Shown here: positions 6,361 to 12,406 of the stretch, in pieces
Layout of the letters: the number at the start of each line of letters is the position of its first letter
Numbering within the stretch: the stretch's first letter is position 1
NCBI GenBank assembly: GCA_050742975.1
Contig: JBOGDQ010000293.1
Location: 1-12,406, forward strand
Direction: 5' to 3'
DNA from: JBDTGE01 sp050742975
GTDB taxonomy: Bacteria > Actinomycetota > Actinomycetes > Mycobacteriales > Jatrophihabitantaceae
Length of the DNA stretch: 12,406 nucleotides
Made by a program: the position numbers and the translations under genes
The notes under the pieces: generated by a model
The model's database searches: none
What the model was told of the DNA's origin: nothing
Seen by the model: the letters and a program-made list of their open reading frames with translations, nothing else

Positions 6361-7437
6361 TCAGACCTGCAGTGCCGCGTAACCGGGCTTGAGCTGCTCG
6401 TTGATGATCTCCAGCCGCTCGTCGAACGGGATGAACGAGCTCTTCATCGCGTTGATCGTGAACCACTGCAGGTCGGCCCAGCCGTAGCCGAACGCCTCGG
6501 CCAGCAGGGTCATCTCCCGGGTCATCGACGTGCCGCTCATCAGCCGGTTGTCCGTGTTCACGGTGACGCGAAACTGCAGCTTGCGCAGCAGCCCGATCGG
6601 GTGCTCGGCGATCGACTCCGCGGCCCCGGTCTGCACGTTGGACGACGGGCACATCTCCAGCGGGATGCGCTTGTCCCGGACGTACTGGGCGAGCCGGCCG
6701 AGCGCGCCGCCCGCCGTTATGTCGTCGACGATGCGCACGCCGTGCCCGAGCCGGTCGGTGCCGCACCACTGGATCGCCTCCCAGATCGAGGGCAGGCCGA
6801 ACGCCTCACCGGCGTGGATGGTGAAGTGGAAGTTTTCGCGGCGCAGGTACTCGAACGCGTCCAGGTGCCGGCTGGGCGGGAACCCCGCCTCCGCGCCGGC
6901 GATGTCGAACCCGACGACCCCCTTGTCGCGATAGGCCACCGCGAGCTCGGCGATCTCGCGCGAGCGGGCCGCGTGCCGCATGGCCGTCACGATCGCGCCG
7001 ACCCTGATCCGCTGACCGCGCGCGGCGGCGGCCCGCTCGCCGTCGCGGAAGCCGGCCAGCACCGCGTCCACGACCTCGTCCAGCGCCAGCCCGTCCTCCG
7101 TATGCTGCTCCGGGGCCCAGCGCACCTCGGCGTAGACGACACCGTCGGCAGCCAGATCCTCGGCGCACTCGCGGGCCACGCGGTGCAGTCCCTCGACCGT
7201 CTGCATCACGGCGACGGTGTGGGTGAACGTCTCCAGGTACCGCTCGAGCGATCCCGAGTCGGCCGATTCGAGGAACCAGTGGCCGAGCGAGATCGCATCC
7301 TCGGCCGGCAGCGCGGCGTAGCCGATCCGGTCCGCGATGTCGATGATCGTGTCCGGCCGGACACCGCCGTCCAGGTGATCGTGCAGCAGTACCTTCGGCG
7401 CGCGGCGGATGGAGTATTCGTCCAGGGGGGTCGGCAT
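6361..7437 (-). CDS. add: Adenosine deaminase
   Basis: A 358-aa enzyme that hydrolytically deaminates adenosine and deoxyadenosine to inosine and deoxyinosine in the cytoplasm. All zinc-site and catalytic signatures are visible: H19 and H21 in LLHDHLDGG, H208 and E211 in IHAGEAFG, H232 in RLGHGVRI, and D296 in VNTDNRLMSG; MCPSSN is at 262-267. Length and motif spacing are normal for the bacterial Add family. The start is the ATG at 7437. TACGGT (7449-7444) lies 6 nt upstream, which may be a leaderless -10 box. The gene sits 20 bp downstream of the acyltransferase stop on the same strand and is the last gene of the nucleoside cluster. It converges on the broken glycosyltransferase gene with 3 bp between stop codons. 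Confidence 0.97.
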   Translation of the reverse strand: MPTPLDEYSIRRAPKVLLHDHLDGGVRPDTIIDIADRIGYAALPAEDAISLGHWFLESADSGSLERYLETFTHTVAVMQTVEGLHRVARECAEDLAADGVVYAEVRWAPEQHTEDGLALDEVVDAVLAGFRDGERAAAARGQRIRVGAIVTAMRHAARSREIAELAVAYRDKGVVGFDIAGAEAGFPPSRHLDAFEYLRRENFHFTIHAGEAFGLPSIWEAIQWCGTDRLGHGVRIVDDITAGGALGRLAQYVRDKRIPLEMCPSSNVQTGAAESIAEHPIGLLRKLQFRVTVNTDNRLMSGTSMTREMTLLAEAFGYGWADLQWFTINAMKSSFIPFDERLEIINEQLKPGYAALQV

Positions 7438-7443
7438 TGCACC

Positions 7444-7449
7444 ACCGTA
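7444..7449 (-). promoter_or_regulatory. Possible leaderless -10 box for add
   Basis: On the minus strand TACGGT (TANNNT) is followed by 6 nt and then the add ATG. It lies in the 20-bp gap behind the acyltransferase gene, so add may have its own promoter besides any read-through. Confidence 0.4.
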
Positions 7450-7457
7450 GCGAGGTG

Positions 7458-8594
7458 TCAGACCGACGTCAGGACCTCAGCGGTTCGCGGTTCGGCGGGC
7501 GGGCTCGGGGCAGCGTCGGGGCGGTGCGCCCAGCGGCGGCGCAGCGGCGTCTCGACGAAGCGGTACGAGAGTTCGGCGACGGCCACGAGCGCGAGCAGCC
7601 AGGCGACGTGCGCCCACCCGGCGTGCGCCGGCTTGTGCCCGGCGTAGTGCTCGAAGACGTTACGGACGAGCATGTTCCACAGGTACAGGCCGTAGGACAG
7701 CTGGCCCAGGTGTGCCAGCGGAGCCCAGGCCAGCACCCGGCCGAGCGGACCGCGCGGCGCGACGACGACGGCCACCACCACGACCGCGCACACCAGCGTG
7801 AGCTGGCCGTACGCGTTGAAGTCCGAGCGCAGCCAGTCGGTGACGCTCTGGCCCCTGACCATCGCCCAGAGCACGAACACGCCGACCGCACCGGAGAGTC
7901 CGGCGACGGCCCGCGTCACCGGTCCGAAGGTCCGGCCGGCGACGAGGATCGCGATGATCGCACCGATCGCGATCGCGTCCAGATGCGAGTCGAAGGAGAA
8001 GTTGGCCCGCTGCGCCGAGGCGTGGGTGGCGACCATATGGGCACGGTCGACCCACGCCAGCACCACGAACCCGAGCGAGGCGAGCAGCAGCAGCTGCGTC
8101 CCGGCGCGGCGACCCGGCGCGAGGCGGCGGCCCAGCGCCAGCAGGCCGACCATGATCAGCGGCCACAGCAGGTAGAACTGCTCCTCGATCGCCAGCGACC
8201 AGGACCACTCGAAGTAGTTGCTGATGTGCGGTTGCGCGCCGGTCACCTCGACGAAGTCGGTGGTGTACGTGGCCGCTCCGAACGCGCCGGCGATCCACGA
8301 CCTGATCGGGACGCCGACTGCGAGCAGCCAGCCGAGGCTCACGACGATGACGAAGGCCAGGGCCGGCATCAGGCGTGCCCAGCGGCGGCGGTAGAACTCC
8401 CGGATCCCGATGCCGCCGGTGCGTTCGTGCTCGGCGAGCAGCAGCGCGGTGATCAGGTAGCCGCTGATGACGAAGAAGACGGTCACGCCGTAGAAGCCGT
8501 TGACCAGGTAGCCCGAGTGCTGCGTGATGACCGCACCCACCGCGAGTGCGCGGAGTCCGTCGAGCGCCCGGTTGTACCCCAACGTCGCGCGCAA
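7458..8594 (-). CDS. Acyltransferase family 3 (OafA/YrhL-type) membrane protein
   Basis: A 378-aa polytopic membrane protein of the acyltransferase-3 family, which transfers acetyl or other acyl groups to surface sugars, polysaccharides, lipids or secondary metabolites. Family marks are LDGLRALAV (11-19), the conserved His at 26 (TQHSGY), GFYGVTVFFVISGYLIT (33-49), FYRRRWARLMPAL (68-79), WSLAIEEQFYLLWP (132-145), LSYGLYLWN and FVETPLRRRW near the C-terminus. There is no SGNH domain; the protein ends in a short Pro/Ala-rich tail. Translation starts at TTG 8594: the codon just before it is a stop, and GAAGGG (8606-8601) lies 6 nt upstream. It sits between deoA and add in an otherwise nucleoside-dedicated cluster, 129 bp after deoA, so it probably has its own promoter. 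The substrate cannot be inferred. Confidence 0.92.
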   Translation of the reverse strand: MRATLGYNRALDGLRALAVGAVITQHSGYLVNGFYGVTVFFVISGYLITALLLAEHERTGGIGIREFYRRRWARLMPALAFVIVVSLGWLLAVGVPIRSWIAGAFGAATYTTDFVEVTGAQPHISNYFEWSWSLAIEEQFYLLWPLIMVGLLALGRRLAPGRRAGTQLLLLASLGFVVLAWVDRAHMVATHASAQRANFSFDSHLDAIAIGAIIAILVAGRTFGPVTRAVAGLSGAVGVFVLWAMVRGQSVTDWLRSDFNAYGQLTLVCAVVVVAVVVAPRGPLGRVLAWAPLAHLGQLSYGLYLWNMLVRNVFEHYAGHKPAHAGWAHVAWLLALVAVAELSYRFVETPLRRRWAHRPDAAPSPPAEPRTAEVLTSV

Positions 8595-8638
8595 CTATTG
8601 CCCTTCGTCGACGATCCCGCCGCTTGCAGGACTCGCTC

Positions 8639-8655
8639 GTTACCTACTTGTTACC
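8639..8655. repeat. Direct repeat GTTACC with 11-bp period (possible operator)
   Basis: GTTACC occurs at 8639-8644 and again at 8650-8655, one helical turn apart, in the 129-bp gap between deoA and the acyltransferase gene, about 45 bp upstream of the latter's TTG. Read on the minus strand it is GGTAAC-AAGTA-GGTAAC. The position suits a regulator site for the acyltransferase gene. No known regulator is matched. Confidence 0.35.
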
Positions 8656-8704
8656 CGATCAGGGTGTGAGCGAACCACCGCAGCGCCACCGATCGTGACG
8701 GATT

Positions 8705-8720
8705 CCTCAGCCGGTTGAGG
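8705..8720 (-). terminator. Small hairpin behind deoA
   Basis: CCTCA (8705-8709) pairs with TGAGG (8716-8720) around a 6-nt loop, just after the deoA stop at 8724-8726. No T-run follows, and the stem is only 5 bp, so it may be a weak terminator or an mRNA end-stabilising structure. Confidence 0.25.
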
Positions 8721-8723
8721 GGC

Positions 8724-10007
8724 TCAGCCGACACGATCCAGCACCAGTGGAGCTGCTGTGAACGGCCCGTCGCCGATGTGGACCGCGCCGTCCAGGGCGG
8801 CCAGTGCACGCTCGAACCGGTCGGCGTCGTCGCTGTGCAGTTCGAGAAGCGGCTCGCCCGCGCGCACCTGGTCGCCGGGCTTGGCGAGCATGAGGACACC
8901 GGCACCGGCCGACACCGGGTCCTCCTTGCGCGCCCGGCCCGCGCCCAGGCGCCAGGCCGCGACGCCGACCGCGTAGGCGTCCAGCCGGGTGAGCACGCCC
9001 GTGGACGGCGCGTTGACGACGTGCTTCTCGCGCGCGGTCGGCAGCGGCGCATCGGGGTCACCGCCCTGCGCGGCGATCATGGCCCGCCACGCGTCCATGG
9101 CCCGCCCGTCCCGCAGCGCGTCGGCCGGGTCGACGTCCAGACCGGCGCCGGCGACCATCTCGCGCGCCAGGGCGAGCGTCAGCTCGATGACGTCCCGCGG
9201 CCCACCACCGGCCAGCACCTCGACCGACTCGGCAACCTCGAGGGCATTGCCGGCCGTGCGCCCCAGCGGCGTCGACATGTCGGTCAGCAGCGCCACGGTG
9301 CGCACGCCGTGTGCGGTACCCAGCCCGACCATCGTCTCGGCCAGTTCGCGGGCCGCTGCGGTGTCCTTCATGAACGCGCCGGTGCCGACCTTGACGTCCA
9401 GGACGAGCGCCGCCGAGCCCTCGGCGATCTTCTTGCTCATGATCGAGGACGCGATCAGCGGGATCGACTCCACGGTGCCGGTGACATCACGCAGCGCGTA
9501 GAGCTTGCGGTCGGCCGGCGCCAGGTCGTCGCCGGCTGCGCACACAACTGCGCCCACACCGTTCAGCTGCTGCACGAACTCGGCGTTGGACAGGTTCGCG
9601 CGCCAGCCGGGGATCGACTCCAGCTTGTCCAGCGTGCCGCCGGTGTGGCCGAGCCCGCGCCCGGACAGCTGTGGCACCGCGGCCCCGCAGGCGGCGACGA
9701 GCGGTGCGAGCGGCAGGGTGATCTTGTCGCCCACCCCGCCCGTCGAGTGCTTGTCGGTGGTCGGACGGGCGACGCCGGACAGGTCCAGCCGCTTGCCCGA
9801 CGCGATCATCGCCGCCGTCCACCGGGCCAGCTCCGGCGCCGTCAGCCCGCGCAGCAGCACCGCCATCGCCAGCGCCGCCATCTGCTCCTCGGCGACCGCG
9901 CCGCGGGTGTACGCATCGATGACCCAGTCGATCTGAGCGTCGGACAGGACACCGCCGTCGCGCTTGGTGCAGATCACCTCGACGGCGTCGAAGCTCGCCG
10001 TGCTCAT
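8724..10007 (-). CDS. deoA: Thymidine (pyrimidine-nucleoside) phosphorylase
   Basis: A 427-aa enzyme of the nucleoside phosphorylase-II family, which splits thymidine, deoxyuridine or uridine with phosphate into the free base and (deoxy)ribose 1-phosphate. KHSTGGVGDK (86-95) is the phosphate-binding stretch. SGRGLGHTGGTLDKLE (115-130) is the thymidine/pyrimidine phosphorylase signature, and the lid region has SIMSKKIAEGS. The C-terminal alpha/beta domain includes KPGDQVRAGEPLLELH. The start is the ATG at 10007, 11 nt after the cdd stop. The frame is open further upstream to 10283, but that part is the antisense-frame shadow of cdd. The family cannot be split cleanly between thymidine-specific DeoA and the broader Pdp from sequence alone; I use deoA. 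Its partner cdd delivers uridine and deoxyuridine as substrates. Confidence 0.95.
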   Translation of the reverse strand: MSTASFDAVEVICTKRDGGVLSDAQIDWVIDAYTRGAVAEEQMAALAMAVLLRGLTAPELARWTAAMIASGKRLDLSGVARPTTDKHSTGGVGDKITLPLAPLVAACGAAVPQLSGRGLGHTGGTLDKLESIPGWRANLSNAEFVQQLNGVGAVVCAAGDDLAPADRKLYALRDVTGTVESIPLIASSIMSKKIAEGSAALVLDVKVGTGAFMKDTAAARELAETMVGLGTAHGVRTVALLTDMSTPLGRTAGNALEVAESVEVLAGGGPRDVIELTLALAREMVAGAGLDVDPADALRDGRAMDAWRAMIAAQGGDPDAPLPTAREKHVVNAPSTGVLTRLDAYAVGVAAWRLGAGRARKEDPVSAGAGVLMLAKPGDQVRAGEPLLELHSDDADRFERALAALDGAVHIGDGPFTAAPLVLDRVG

Positions 10008-10018
10008 TGGGCTCGAGC

Positions 10019-10414
10019 TCACTGGGACAGGTCCTCGCGGGTGAACGCGAGCGGCAGTACCTCCGTCATCGGCTTGGGACCCTCCGGCGTGTCGACGAGC
10101 AGGTCGGGTCCACCGTGCTCCCACAGCAGCTGCCGGCACCGTCCGCACGGCATCAGCACGTCGCCGTGGAAGTCGACGCACGCGAACGCGACCAGGCTGC
10201 CGCCGCCGGACGCGTGCAGCGCCGACACCAGGCCGCACTCGGCGCACAGGCCCACGCCGTATGAGGCGTTCTCGACGTTGCACCCGGTGACGATCCGGCC
10301 GTCGTCGACCAGCGCGGATGCGCCGACCGGGAACTGCGAGTACGGCGCGTAGGCATGGCCCATGGCCTCCAGCGCGGCGCGGCGCAGGCCGGCCCAGTCG
10401 ATCGAAGAAGTCAC
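10019..10414 (-). CDS. cdd: Cytidine deaminase
   Basis: A 131-aa, normal-length homotetrameric-type cytidine deaminase converting cytidine and deoxycytidine to uridine and deoxyuridine. The zinc site is complete: C57 with catalytic E59 in GLCAECGLV, and C90 and C93 in MPCGRCRQLL. The substrate-binding GCNVENASYG is at 44-53 and the YSQFPVGA block near 25-32. The start is GTG 10414, only 3 nt behind the stop of the upstream permease gene. AAAGG (10426-10422), inside the end of the permease gene, lies 7 nt before the GTG, so expression is very likely coupled to the transporter. The 11-nt gap to deoA completes a tight transport-deamination-phosphorolysis unit. Confidence 0.97.
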   Translation of the reverse strand: MTSSIDWAGLRRAALEAMGHAYAPYSQFPVGASALVDDGRIVTGCNVENASYGVGLCAECGLVSALHASGGGSLVAFACVDFHGDVLMPCGRCRQLLWEHGGPDLLVDTPEGPKPMTEVLPLAFTREDLSQ

Positions 10415-10417
10415 GAA

Positions 10418-11728
10418 TCAGCCTTTCACGTAGGGTTCGCCGTCGGCAGCCGGCGCCTGGACCCGGCCGACCAGCCCCGCGACGGCGAAGACGGTGACCA
10501 GGTACGGGGCCATGCTCAGGAACGCCGACGGTATCGCGACCGGGGTGCCCACGATGCCGAGCGTGATCTGCAGCTGATCGGTGAAGCCGAACAGCAGCGC
10601 GGCGGCGATCGCCCCGCGCGGGCTCCAGCGGCCGAAGATCACCGCAGCGAGCGCGATGAAGCCCTTGCCGGAGGAGATATTGCTGTTGAACTGGCCGGAC
10701 CCGCCGATCGTGAGGAACGCGCCGCCGAGGCCGGCGATCAGGCCGCCGATGACGACGTTGCGGTAGCGGGTTCGTTGCACCTTGATGCCGACGGTGTCAG
10801 CCGCCTTCGGGTGCTCGCCGACCGCGCGCGTCCGAAGACCCCAGCGGGTCCGGAACAGAGCGACGTCGACGACCACGATCAGCCCGTAGGTGATGTAGAC
10901 GATGACGTTGACGTCGAACAGGGCCGCGCCCACGATCGGCAGGTCGCCCAGGAACGGGATCTTGATCTGCGGCAGTGTCAGCCCGGAGTTGTAGCTGTTC
11001 GTGTCGCTGGCCATGATCGAGTGGTAGCCGAGGTTCGTCAGCCCGAGCGCGAACGTGTTCAGGACGACGCCGAGCACGACCTGATTGACCAGGTACCGGA
11101 TCGCGAACACCGCGAGCAGCAGGCCGATGAGCGCACCCGCGACGACTGCCGCCAGCAGGCCGATACCGAGGTTGTGCGCGCTGGAGGCGAACAGTGCACC
11201 GGCGAACGCGCCGACGAGCAGCTGCCCCTCGATCGCGATGTTGATCACGCCCGAGCGCTCGCAGACGATGCCGGCGAGCGCGCCCAGGATGAACGGGATC
11301 GACGCGATGACCGAGTTCTGAACCAGCCCCTTCAGGCTGATCGGGTTGGTGGGGTCACCGGTGCCGGCCCAGCACAGGAAGGACAGGACGAACAGCAGCA
11401 CCGTGATAGAGAGAACCCAGCGCATCTGCCGCTTGGTGAATCCGCGCACCAGCTGCCAGATCCCGAGCGCCATGACGACCACGCCGAAGCCCATCGCCAC
11501 CGCGCCGCCGGGGAAGCGCAGCACGGGGACCTGGTACTTCTCCCCGAACTGCGAGATCAGGAACGCGGCGTCGCCGTTGCGAGCGCCGATCCCCCAGGCG
11601 AGCAAGCAGACAATGCCCGTGACCAGGATGGCCACGCCGGTGAGGATGCGCCGGCGCGAGGACACCGGGACCTCGACGACGGCCAGCGACACGACCAGGT
11701 CGTCCTCCGGGGTGGTCACGGTGGTCAT
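10418..11728 (-). CDS. Nucleoside ABC transporter permease (NupQ/YufQ-type)
   Basis: A 436-aa polytopic permease of the BPD_transp_2 class, one of two membrane subunits of a BmpA-type nucleoside ABC importer. Family blocks include ERSGVINIAIEGQLLVGAF (157-175), the cytoplasmic coupling segment TRAVGEHPKAADTVGI (300-315) that contacts the ATPase, and GKGFIALAAVIFGRWSPRGA (354-373). The first 130 residues hold an extra cytoplasmic leader (charged, residues 1-28) and about three membrane segments before the conserved core, an extended N-terminus compared with the roughly 310-aa B. subtilis type. The start is ATG 11728, preceded by GGGGA. Its paired permease is 55 nt upstream on the same strand. 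The location directly before cdd and deoA points to nucleosides rather than simple sugars. Confidence 0.93.
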   Translation of the reverse strand: MTTVTTPEDDLVVSLAVVEVPVSSRRRILTGVAILVTGIVCLLAWGIGARNGDAAFLISQFGEKYQVPVLRFPGGAVAMGFGVVVMALGIWQLVRGFTKRQMRWVLSITVLLFVLSFLCWAGTGDPTNPISLKGLVQNSVIASIPFILGALAGIVCERSGVINIAIEGQLLVGAFAGALFASSAHNLGIGLLAAVVAGALIGLLLAVFAIRYLVNQVVLGVVLNTFALGLTNLGYHSIMASDTNSYNSGLTLPQIKIPFLGDLPIVGAALFDVNVIVYITYGLIVVVDVALFRTRWGLRTRAVGEHPKAADTVGIKVQRTRYRNVVIGGLIAGLGGAFLTIGGSGQFNSNISSGKGFIALAAVIFGRWSPRGAIAAALLFGFTDQLQITLGIVGTPVAIPSAFLSMAPYLVTVFAVAGLVGRVQAPAADGEPYVKG

Positions 11729-11783
11729 CCGGGGTCCCCGCGAAAGTGTGGACCGCTTTTTGTGGAACAGGTTCGTGGGGTGC
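11729..11783 (-). other. Short gap between the two permease genes
   Basis: This 55-nt spacer holds a GTGGA direct repeat (plus strand 11749-11753 and 11763-11767) on either side of a T5 run. I see no clear promoter or terminator hairpin. Co-transcription of the two permease genes is the default reading. Confidence 0.3.
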
Positions 11784-12406
11784 TCATCCGTTCCATCCCT
11801 TCGCGAGCTGGCCGACGCTGCCGCCGCGCGAGGCGCGCAGCCGGAAGATGCCGCGGATCAGTGCGGGCGCCGCGATGAACAGCACGATCACCGGCTCGAT
11901 CACCGAGACCACGTCCGAGGGCGTGCTGGTCTGCGAAGCCATGACGATGCCGCCGGCCCGGAAGGCACCGAACAGCAGGCCGGCCAGCACCGTCCCACCC
12001 GGGGAGCCACGACCGAGCAGAGCCACCGTGATGGCGTCGAAGCCGAAGCCGGCGTCGACATCCTGGGTGACGACCAGGCGGGTACCAAGCACCTGCGAGC
12101 AACCGACCAGCCCGGCCAGCCCACCCGAGATGATCATGACGGTGGTGTAGCTGCGGCCGATCTTCATGCCGGCCGTGCGAGCGGCGAAGGCGTTCGCGCC
12201 GACCGCCCTCAGCTTGAAGCCCAGCGTCGAGCGGGACAGCAGCCACCAGCACCCGACCGCGGCGAGCAGCGCGAGGATGAGCCCGGAGTGCAGGTCGTCG
12301 AACAGGTGCGGCAGCCGCGCCGTGCTGCGGATCGGGCTGGACGTCGCCTCGTTCGAGCCGGGCTCCTGGAAGCCCTTGACGCCGAGCAGGTAGCCGAGCA
12401 GCGCCA
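11784..12406 (-). CDS. Nucleoside ABC transporter permease (NupP/YufP-type), C-terminal part (window edge)
   Basis: An open frame enters at the right edge (first full codon 12404-12402) and ends at TGA 11786-11784, giving 206 residues of the C-terminal half of a BPD_transp_2 permease. The conserved coupling segment reads LRAVGANAFAARTAGMKIGR. It is followed by LLGRGSPGGTVLAGLLFGAF, the counterpart of the sister subunit's GRWSPRGA region. It is the obligate partner of the permease encoded 55 nt downstream. The ATPase and the BmpA-like binding protein would be expected beyond the window. An internal ATG at 12167 is not the real start, because homology continues well upstream of it. Confidence 0.92.
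   Translation of the reverse strand, partial: ALLGYLLGVKGFQEPGSNEATSSPIRSTARLPHLFDDLHSGLILALLAAVGCWWLLSRSTLGFKLRAVGANAFAARTAGMKIGRSYTTVMIISGGLAGLVGCSQVLGTRLVVTQDVDAGFGFDAITVALLGRGSPGGTVLAGLLFGAFRAGGIVMASQTSTPSDVVSVIEPVIVLFIAAPALIRGIFRLRASRGGSVGQLAKGWNG

Noticed and set aside
9505..9936. Other plus-strand frames inside deoA (for example 8715-10352 and 9505-9936)
   Set aside because: They are opposite strongly conserved deoA sequence and contain no recognisable domain.
8724..10283. Start of deoA upstream of 10007 in the open frame
   Set aside because: The extension overlaps cdd almost entirely and reads as Arg-rich shadow. The ATG at 10007 gives the normal family N-terminus.
10355..11878. 507-codon open frame on the plus strand
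   Set aside because: It lies opposite the clear permease genes, and the translation is Asp/Arg/Glu-rich repeat-like shadow with no motif.

Overview
The window is about 70% GC, with strong G/C third-position bias in the genes, GTG and TTG starts, and several start codons placed 6-7 nt downstream of a TANNNT box (leaderless style). Together with family-level resemblances (MsnO8-type LLM oxidoreductase, GH3 lipoprotein, GT87 mannosyltransferase-like protein, BmpA/NupPQ-type nucleoside transporter) this points to an actinomycete. I cannot name the genus.

Left part (1-4005): the 5' end of glpD (minus strand, cut by the window edge) is divergent from glpK (plus strand), with only 19 bp between the chosen starts. 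glpK overlaps the next gene, a luciferase-like flavin-dependent oxidoreductase, by an ATGA. A secreted GH3 lipoprotein of the NagZ-like type follows on the same strand.

Middle part (about 4006-6357): this stretch looks damaged. A Phd/YefM-type antitoxin start (about 15 residues) runs straight into the antisense of a minus-strand gene, and no toxin follows. That minus-strand gene (uncharacterised family) has a characteristic basic N-terminus in one frame and its body in another. The divergent GT87/DUF2029 membrane glycosyltransferase gene has its first part in one frame and the rest in another, with a central block apparently missing. Three joints within 1.4 kb suggest either a decaying accessory segment or an assembly problem.

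Right part (6361-12406): a minus-strand nucleoside uptake and salvage cluster. In order of transcription it holds two nucleoside ABC permeases (the first cut by the window edge), cytidine deaminase (cdd), thymidine phosphorylase (deoA), an inserted OafA-type acyltransferase, and adenosine deaminase (add). The transporter brings nucleosides in. Cdd converts cytidine and deoxycytidine to the uracil forms, DeoA phosphorolyses pyrimidine nucleosides to base plus sugar phosphate, and Add deaminates adenosine to inosine. The acyltransferase is the only member with no obvious part in this pathway.

No tRNA, rRNA, CRISPR array or insertion sequence was seen. No gap without a gene exceeds 300 bases.
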